64,000 bases of DNA from VGBV01 sp963780395. GTDB lineage: Bacteria; Actinomycetota; Thermoleophilia; Solirubrobacterales; 70-9. Positions 59,734-64,000 of the stretch are shown in pieces; position 1 is the stretch's first letter, and each line of letters begins with the position of its first letter. The DNA lies in assembly GCA_963780395.1 (NCBI GenBank), contig CAWABY010000002.1:1-64000 (forward strand), given 5' to 3'. The notes under the pieces were generated by a model. The model ran no database searches, had not been told where the DNA came from, and saw nothing but the letters and a program-made list of their open reading frames with translations. A program made the translations under genes and the position numbers.

Positions 59734-60186
59734 TCAATCCTCCCTGGCGCAGTCCTCGCAGAGCCCGGCGATCGGGAAGTGGGTGAAGCTCGCCTCGTGA
59801 CCGAAGTCGCGGCGGATCAGCTCTCGCACCGGGTCGAGCTCCCTCGGCCTGACCGCGCGGTGGGTGCCGCAGACGTCGCAGATCAGATACTCGCGCGCCC
59901 CCAGGCCGATCCGCATGTAGAGGCCGGGGCCGTGGCCCAGATGCATGTGGCGGACCAGGCCCACGCGCTCCAGCGCCTCGAGGTTTCGATAGACCGAAGC
60001 GGGATCGGAGCGGCCGCCGAGCATCTCCACGATCCGCTCGGCGGAGACGGGTTCGTCCACCTCGAACAGCGCCTCCATCACCATCCGCCGGGCCGCCGAG
60101 ACCCGCATGCCGCTATCGCGTATCGCCGCCAGCGCCGTCTCCAGATCCGGCGCCTCGACCGGGGCGATGTTGTGCGGGTTGGTCAA
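59734..60186 (-). CDS. Fur-family metal-responsive repressor
   Basis: A Fur/Zur/Nur-type repressor of about 150 residues. The winged-helix domain is ALAAIRDSGMRVSAARRMVM, EPVSAERIVEMLGGRSDPAS and VYRNLEALERVGLVRHMHLG. The C-terminal domain has structural zinc pairs CDVCGTH and CEDCARED. The metal sensed cannot be told, but pairing with a nickel transporter suggests Nur-like nickel sensing. I chose TTG 60186; a TTG at 60222 would place the start inside the palindrome. The two genes form a minus-strand operon. Confidence 0.85.
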   Translation of the reverse strand: MTNPHNIAPVEAPDLETALAAIRDSGMRVSAARRMVMEALFEVDEPVSAERIVEMLGGRSDPASVYRNLEALERVGLVRHMHLGHGPGLYMRIGLGAREYLICDVCGTHRAVRPRELDPVRELIRRDFGHEASFTHFPIAGLCEDCARED

Positions 60187-60208
60187 GGAGCGGAGCTTAT
60201 TGCGACTG

Positions 60209-60224
60209 GGTTGCGATTGCAACC
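60209..60224. promoter_or_regulatory. Palindromic operator for the Fur-family/nickel transporter operon
   Basis: GGTTGC-GATT-GCAACC is a perfect 6-bp inverted repeat placed 23 bases before the chosen start of the Fur-family gene. A related TTGCGAC half-site lies beside it at 60200. It is a good candidate for autoregulation by that repressor. Confidence 0.65.
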
Positions 60225-60266
60225 GGCTGCTGGTTTCGGAAGCCCGCTAGCGGGCATCACCTCGCA

Positions 60267-60740
60267 ATGGCCATGAGCAACGCGCTCAGCACCTACCTCA
60301 AGGACCACCTCGCCGGCTCGGCGGGCGGGGTGTCGCTGGCGAGGCAGATCGCGGACGGCGCCGACGACGAGCCCGAACGCCGCGAGATGGAGAGCGTCGC
60401 GGAGGACATCGAGGCGGACCGCCGCAGCCTGCTCGCCCTGATGGAGCGGCTCGAGGTCAGTCCCAGCCTTGTCAAGCAGGCCGGCGCCTGGATCGGCGAG
60501 AAGCTCGGCCGCATCAAACTGAACGCGTCAAACCCGGACCGCAGGCTGCTTCAGTACGAGGCGATGATCATGGGCGTCACAGGGAAGCTGGAGCTGTGGC
60601 GCTCGCTCGAGCATGCGCGCAACGGTGACTCGACCCTGAGCTCCGAAGAGGTGAGGGCCCTGGCGAAGCGTGCCGAGGACCAGCGGCTGCGGCTCGAAAA
60701 GCTGCACGACAGGGCGGCCGCCGCCCTGAAGCTGCGCTGA
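60267..60740 (+). CDS. Helical protein of unknown function
   Basis: A 157-residue all-alpha protein without a family name that I know. Blocks are ALSTYLKDHLAGSAGGVSLA, ERREMESVAEDIEADRRSLL, SLVKQAGAWIGEKLGRIKLN and LQYEAMIMGVTGKLELWRSL. It looks like a four-helix bundle, perhaps ferritin-like, with no clear metal-binding set. Transcribed divergently from the Fur-family gene and so possibly under the same palindrome. Confidence 0.65.
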   Translation: MAMSNALSTYLKDHLAGSAGGVSLARQIADGADDEPERREMESVAEDIEADRRSLLALMERLEVSPSLVKQAGAWIGEKLGRIKLNASNPDRRLLQYEAMIMGVTGKLELWRSLEHARNGDSTLSSEEVRALAKRAEDQRLRLEKLHDRAAAALKLR

Positions 60741-60752
60741 AGCCCTTTCAGC

Positions 60753-60962
60753 TCAGGAAAACTCGTCGAGCGAGTTCAGCTGGCGGCGAAGCTCGTGGTC
60801 GCGCTGCTTGCGAGGGACCCCGGACTCGCCGGTGACCGCCTCGTTGTTGCGAAGGTCGGTGATCGCGCGGAAGCGCTCGGTCTCGGAGCCGGGTCCCTCC
60901 TCACCGGCGACCGGGGCGCTCACCCCCTGCGCGTTCTTGCCGTTCTGCCCGCCCTTCTTCAT
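60753..60962 (-). CDS. Small basic protein of unknown function
   Basis: A 69-residue charged protein (MKKGGQNGKNAQGVSAPVAG, then RFRAITDLRNNEAVTGESGV and RKQRDHELRRQLNSLDEFS). It has no hydrophobic core and is probably disordered with a helical tail. AAGGAGGG eight bases before the ATG makes it a likely gene. It is divergent from gltB across a 217-base AT-richer region. Confidence 0.6.
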   Translation of the reverse strand: MKKGGQNGKNAQGVSAPVAGEEGPGSETERFRAITDLRNNEAVTGESGVPRKQRDHELRRQLNSLDEFS

Positions 60963-61103
60963 GCCGATCCCTCCTTGGAACCTTTCTAGACTGCTTTACT
61001 CAACAAGAGCCGTCGAAACATTAGCACGGCTTCACATCTCCTCATAACAACACCACAGGCGTGTAAAGGATTCGCCAACTTTCGTTGCGACTTGGCCTCT
61101 ACG

Positions 61104-61109
61104 TATAAT
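61104..61109 (+). promoter_or_regulatory. Probable -10 box of the glutamate synthase gene
   Basis: A perfect TATAAT lies 71 bases before the gene, in the least GC-rich stretch of the right half (about 60990-61110). The region 17 bases upstream is TTCGTT, a weak -35. No riboswitch or attenuator was recognised in the leader. Confidence 0.5.
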
Positions 61110-61179
61110 CGCCGCTCCCGTCGGTTCTCAAACCCCGTCGCGCGCCCGCTCGAAGAAGGCGCGGACCCGGGAGGTAAAA

Positions 61180-64000
61180 GTGAAGCAGCGCTATTCGTCC
61201 GAGCGGGCCTATCGCCCGCGCGTGTCACCGCCGAGCGTCGAGGACAAGGACGCGTGCGCGATCTACGCATCCGTCCGCAAGGACGCGACGCCGAGCCACG
61301 ATCCGGTGCCGCTGGCGCTGGACTCCCTTCAGAAGATGCTCCACCGCGCCGGCAACGTCGACGGTGAGGGCGACGGCTGTGGCCTGCTGGTCGACATCCC
61401 GACCAAGGTCTGGGCCGAGGAGGTCCGCCAGGGAGGGCACAGCCCCTCGCTGGCCCTCGACGAGGCGTTCGCGGTCGCACACGTCTTCGTCGAGCGCTCG
61501 GCCGACCTGGACAAGGTCCGCCACGACGCGCGCGAGATCCTGGGCGAAGCGGGCTTCCGCATGCTCGCCGAGCGGGTCGGCGCGGTCGATTCGGCGGCGC
61601 TCGGTCCGACGGCGCGCGAGGAAGAGCCGCACTTCTGGCAGTTCGCCGGACTCGTCCCCGAGGCCGGAGACGCCGACTCGGTCTGCTTCAAGCTGAAGAT
61701 CCACCTCGAGGACCAGCTCGGCGTCCACGTCGCCTCCTTCAGCGGCACCACCTGCGTCTACAAGGTGATGGGGGCCCCCAAGGTGCTGGGGGGCTACTTC
61801 CCCGACCTCACCGACGAGCGGTTCGAGACGATCGGCTGCTTCGGGCACAACCGCTACTCGACCAACACCTGGCCTTCGTTCACGCGCGTCCAGCCCTTCG
61901 GCGTACTGGGACACAACGGCGAGATCAACACGATCGAGCAGCTGCGCCAGGAGGCGCGCATGCTGGAGATCCCGATCGGCGAGGGCAACTCCGACTCCCA
62001 GGACCTGGACCGCGTGATCGAGACCCTGTGCCGCCGCGACGGCCTCTCGCTGGCCGAGGCGATGGAGATGGTGGTGCCGCCGATCGTGGCCGAGATCGTG
62101 GCGCTGCCCGAGGAGCTGCACTCGTTCTACATGTACGTGCGCCAGCTGATGGGGCCGTTCGCGCAGGGACCCGTGGCGCTGATCGCTCGGCACGCTGACC
62201 AGTGCGTGTTCTCGGCCGACGCGCTCGGCCTGCGGCCGCTGTGGCAGCTCGAGAGCCCCGACGACTTCGTCTTCAGCTCCGAGCCGGGTGTCGTCTCGGT
62301 CAAGGGCATGGTCTCCGAGCCGAAGCCGATGGCGCCCGGCGAGAAGTTCATGGTCACGATCGACCGCGGCAAGCGCCGCTCGTCGCTGCACCCCCACGAG
62401 GTGATGCTGCGCGAGGTGAAGAAGCGCTGGCTGGCCCGCGCCGGCGTCGACGAGATGCCCTACTACAAGGCCGAGCTGCGGGCCGGTGGGCCGCTGGAAG
62501 GTCGCGAGGTCCCCGGCTACTCGGCCGCCGGCCCCTCGGACCCGGTCGAGGTGCCCGAGCGCGTCCTCGCCGGCTTCGGCTGGCAGCGCGACGACGTCAA
62601 GCTCGTGCAGCAGATGGCCTCCAACGGCGCCGAGCCGATCGGCTCGCTCGGCTACGACGGCCCGCTGGCGGCCCTCTCGCCCGAGCGCCAGAACCTGGCC
62701 GACTACTTCAAGGAGACAGTCGCCGTCGTGACCAACCCGGCGATCGACCGCGAGCGCGAGATCGAGCACTTCTCGACGCGGGCGATCTTCGGTCATCGCC
62801 CGGCGATCGGGACACCGGGCACCCATTCGGGCATCGTCGCCACCGACGTCCCCGTGCTGCTCGGTGGCCACCACGAGATGGCCCCGCTCGGGGACGGCGT
62901 CTACCGCCGCATAGCCGCCGACCACGGCACCTACCTGCTCGAGGACCTTTGGGAGGAGTTCCGCGACCGCGTGGGAGGCGGGCAGCACGACGGCTCCGCC
63001 AAGGCGATTGACATCGCCCTGCTCGAGTCTGAGACCACCCAGGGTGCGATCGAGCGCCTCAAGCACGAGGCGGTGAAGGCGGTCAGCGACGGCACCGAGC
63101 TCTTGGTGCTGACCGACCGCCCCGTCTACGAGGGCGATCGGCGCTGGATCGATCCCCACCTCGCTACATCGGCGGTGGACCAGGCGCTCAAGTCCTACCG
63201 CGTCGAGCCCGGACAGGTGAACCTGCGCAGGCGATGCTCGATCGTCTTGCGCTCCGCCTCGCTTCGCAACGTCCACGACGTGGCTTTGGCGCTGGGGCTG
63301 GGCGCCAACGGCGTCTGCCCCTATGTGATGGTCGAGGTGGTCTGCGTCGACGACTACGAGTCCGACGTCTCCAACCTGTGCTCGGCGCTGCGCAAGGGGA
63401 TCGAGAAGGTGATCTCCACGATCGGCATTCACGAGTCGCGCGGCTACGCGCGCCAGTTCTCTTCGATCGGTGTCAAGCCCGAGCTGGCCGAGATCTTCCA
63501 GACCGAGGCCTTCGCCGCCAGCGAGCGGGCCGGGGCGGGCTTCGAGCAGCTCGACGCCGACACCGACGCCCGTCACAAGATCCTGGCCGGAGACGAGGAG
63601 GCGAAGCCCGCCAAGACGTTCCGGTTCTATCCCAAGGTCTACAAGGCGGCGATCGCGACGGCCAACGGCACGGGCGGCTTCGCCGAGTACTCGCAGAAGG
63701 TTCGCGAGCTCGAAGCCCAGAGCCCGATCTCGATGCGCCACGTGATGGGGCTGAGGAAGGAGCCCGACCGCGAGCCGGTCGATCCCGCCGGCGTCGACGT
63801 TTCGGTGGGCCACCACGACTATCCGATCGTGATCAGCTCGATGAGCTTCGGCTCGCAGTCTGAGCCCGCCTTCCGCGCCTACGCCGAGGCCGGCAAGGCG
63901 ATCAACATCCTCTGCATCAACGGCGAGGGCGGCGAGATCCAGGACATGTACGGCGAGTACCGCAAGTGGCGTGGGCAGCAGGTCGCCTCGGGCCGCTTCG
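61180..64000 (+). CDS. gltB: Glutamate synthase large subunit, 3' end outside window
   Basis: Transfers the glutamine amide to 2-oxoglutarate to form glutamate. The first 940 residues are seen and the frame is open to the window end. A propeptide of about 24 residues precedes the N-terminal nucleophile Cys in KDACAIYASVRK. The class II amidotransferase domain follows (GCFGHNRYSTNTWPSFTRVQ, LGHNGEINTIEQLRQEARML), then the central domain (LRSASLRNVHDVALALGLGA) and the start of the FMN/synthase domain (DYPIVISSMSFGSQSEPAFR). GTG 61180 has GGGAGGTAAAA before it. The small subunit is not in the window. Confidence 0.9.
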   Translation, partial: MKQRYSSERAYRPRVSPPSVEDKDACAIYASVRKDATPSHDPVPLALDSLQKMLHRAGNVDGEGDGCGLLVDIPTKVWAEEVRQGGHSPSLALDEAFAVAHVFVERSADLDKVRHDAREILGEAGFRMLAERVGAVDSAALGPTAREEEPHFWQFAGLVPEAGDADSVCFKLKIHLEDQLGVHVASFSGTTCVYKVMGAPKVLGGYFPDLTDERFETIGCFGHNRYSTNTWPSFTRVQPFGVLGHNGEINTIEQLRQEARMLEIPIGEGNSDSQDLDRVIETLCRRDGLSLAEAMEMVVPPIVAEIVALPEELHSFYMYVRQLMGPFAQGPVALIARHADQCVFSADALGLRPLWQLESPDDFVFSSEPGVVSVKGMVSEPKPMAPGEKFMVTIDRGKRRSSLHPHEVMLREVKKRWLARAGVDEMPYYKAELRAGGPLEGREVPGYSAAGPSDPVEVPERVLAGFGWQRDDVKLVQQMASNGAEPIGSLGYDGPLAALSPERQNLADYFKETVAVVTNPAIDREREIEHFSTRAIFGHRPAIGTPGTHSGIVATDVPVLLGGHHEMAPLGDGVYRRIAADHGTYLLEDLWEEFRDRVGGGQHDGSAKAIDIALLESETTQGAIERLKHEAVKAVSDGTELLVLTDRPVYEGDRRWIDPHLATSAVDQALKSYRVEPGQVNLRRRCSIVLRSASLRNVHDVALALGLGANGVCPYVMVEVVCVDDYESDVSNLCSALRKGIEKVISTIGIHESRGYARQFSSIGVKPELAEIFQTEAFAASERAGAGFEQLDADTDARHKILAGDEEAKPAKTFRFYPKVYKAAIATANGTGGFAEYSQKVRELEAQSPISMRHVMGLRKEPDREPVDPAGVDVSVGHHDYPIVISSMSFGSQSEPAFRAYAEAGKAINILCINGEGGEIQDMYGEYRKWRGQQVASGRF

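Noticed and set aside
61225..63816. 863-residue ORF on the minus strand
   Set aside because: It is a shadow of gltB in GC-rich DNA; the residues are rich in Arg, Gly, Leu and Val without any family motif, and gltB is intact on the plus strand.
1..64000. CRISPR array, insertion sequences, prophage
   Set aside because: I saw no regularly spaced repeats, transposase or integrase motifs, or phage genes in the window. The only mobile-looking signs are the low-GC nuclease gene and the 3.3 kb junction.

Overview
The window is about 60 kb of very GC-rich DNA (roughly 70 percent by eye) with many GTG and a few TTG starts and short ATGA/GTGA gene overlaps. The gene set (F420-type LLM oxidoreductase, RskA-like anti-sigma factor, DUF4383, CWB2-like cell-wall protein, actinobacterial group 1h [NiFe]-hydrogenase) points to an actinobacterium, most likely Thermoleophilia/Solirubrobacterales. 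That placement is inference; no marker gene was searched. The first ~3.3 kb looks different: an ADOP-type FtsX/MacB permease broken by many frameshifts, a DoxX-like protein, and a dihydrofolate-reductase-like gene that stops matching its family near 3325. This is either an assembly chimera or acquired DNA.

Layout. 3.4-6.9 kb: SigH-like sigma factor, RTX-repeat membrane protein, Tat-exported phosphoesterase. 7-13.9 kb: low-GC PD-(D/E)XK gene running into tRNA-Thr(TGT), iron alcohol dehydrogenase, fused PlsC-GpsA, two ECF sigma modules, DUF4383, rhomboid protease. 13.9-25.9 kb: SRPBCC protein, aldehyde dehydrogenase, BtuF-like binding protein, pterin dehydratase, CorC/CNNM-like protein, M28 lipoprotein, 3-hydroxyacyl-CoA dehydrogenase, MMPL stub, thiolase, lipoprotein, AlkA-like glycosylase, LLM oxidoreductase, alpha/beta hydrolase. 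25.9-32.5 kb: MBL hydrolase, CWB2-like protein, acyl-CoA dehydrogenase, M23 peptidase, Gly-Asn repeat protein, second hydrolase. 32.5-38.9 kb: aspartate-family biosynthesis (lysA, hom, thrC, thrB) with redox genes inserted. 38.9-43.9 kb: NTF2-like, cupin, tiny acidic protein, FAD-Rieske oxidoreductase, ferritin-like protein, GCS2 ligase.

44.0-58.6 kb is a complete uptake [NiFe]-hydrogenase locus on one strand: hypC, a second HypC-like gene, hypD, hypE, small subunit, large subunit, NifU/Rieske-like protein, DUF5947, DUF6084, an uncharacterised 411-aa protein, maturation protease, hypA, hypB, a tandem-SIS protein and hypF. The small subunit has the Cys-to-Asp change at the proximal cluster typical of group 1h (high-affinity, atmospheric H2 oxidation). 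Next to it, on the other strand, is a Fur-family regulator plus NiCoT-type nickel transporter pair with a palindrome in its promoter, so nickel supply and hydrogenase assembly are neighbours. The window ends inside a glutamate synthase large-subunit gene.

Sequence quality matters here. Conserved families read correctly only if single extra bases are removed in the phosphoesterase (three times), aldehyde dehydrogenase, BtuF-like gene, hom and hypE; a C-run indel breaks the Gly-Asn protein. These are more likely sequencing errors than biology. A TetR-type operator shared by the thiolase, acyl-CoA dehydrogenase and hydrogenase promoters, two probable ATC start codons, and a Ser-x-x triplet-repeat membrane protein coupled to thrB are the most interesting small-scale observations.
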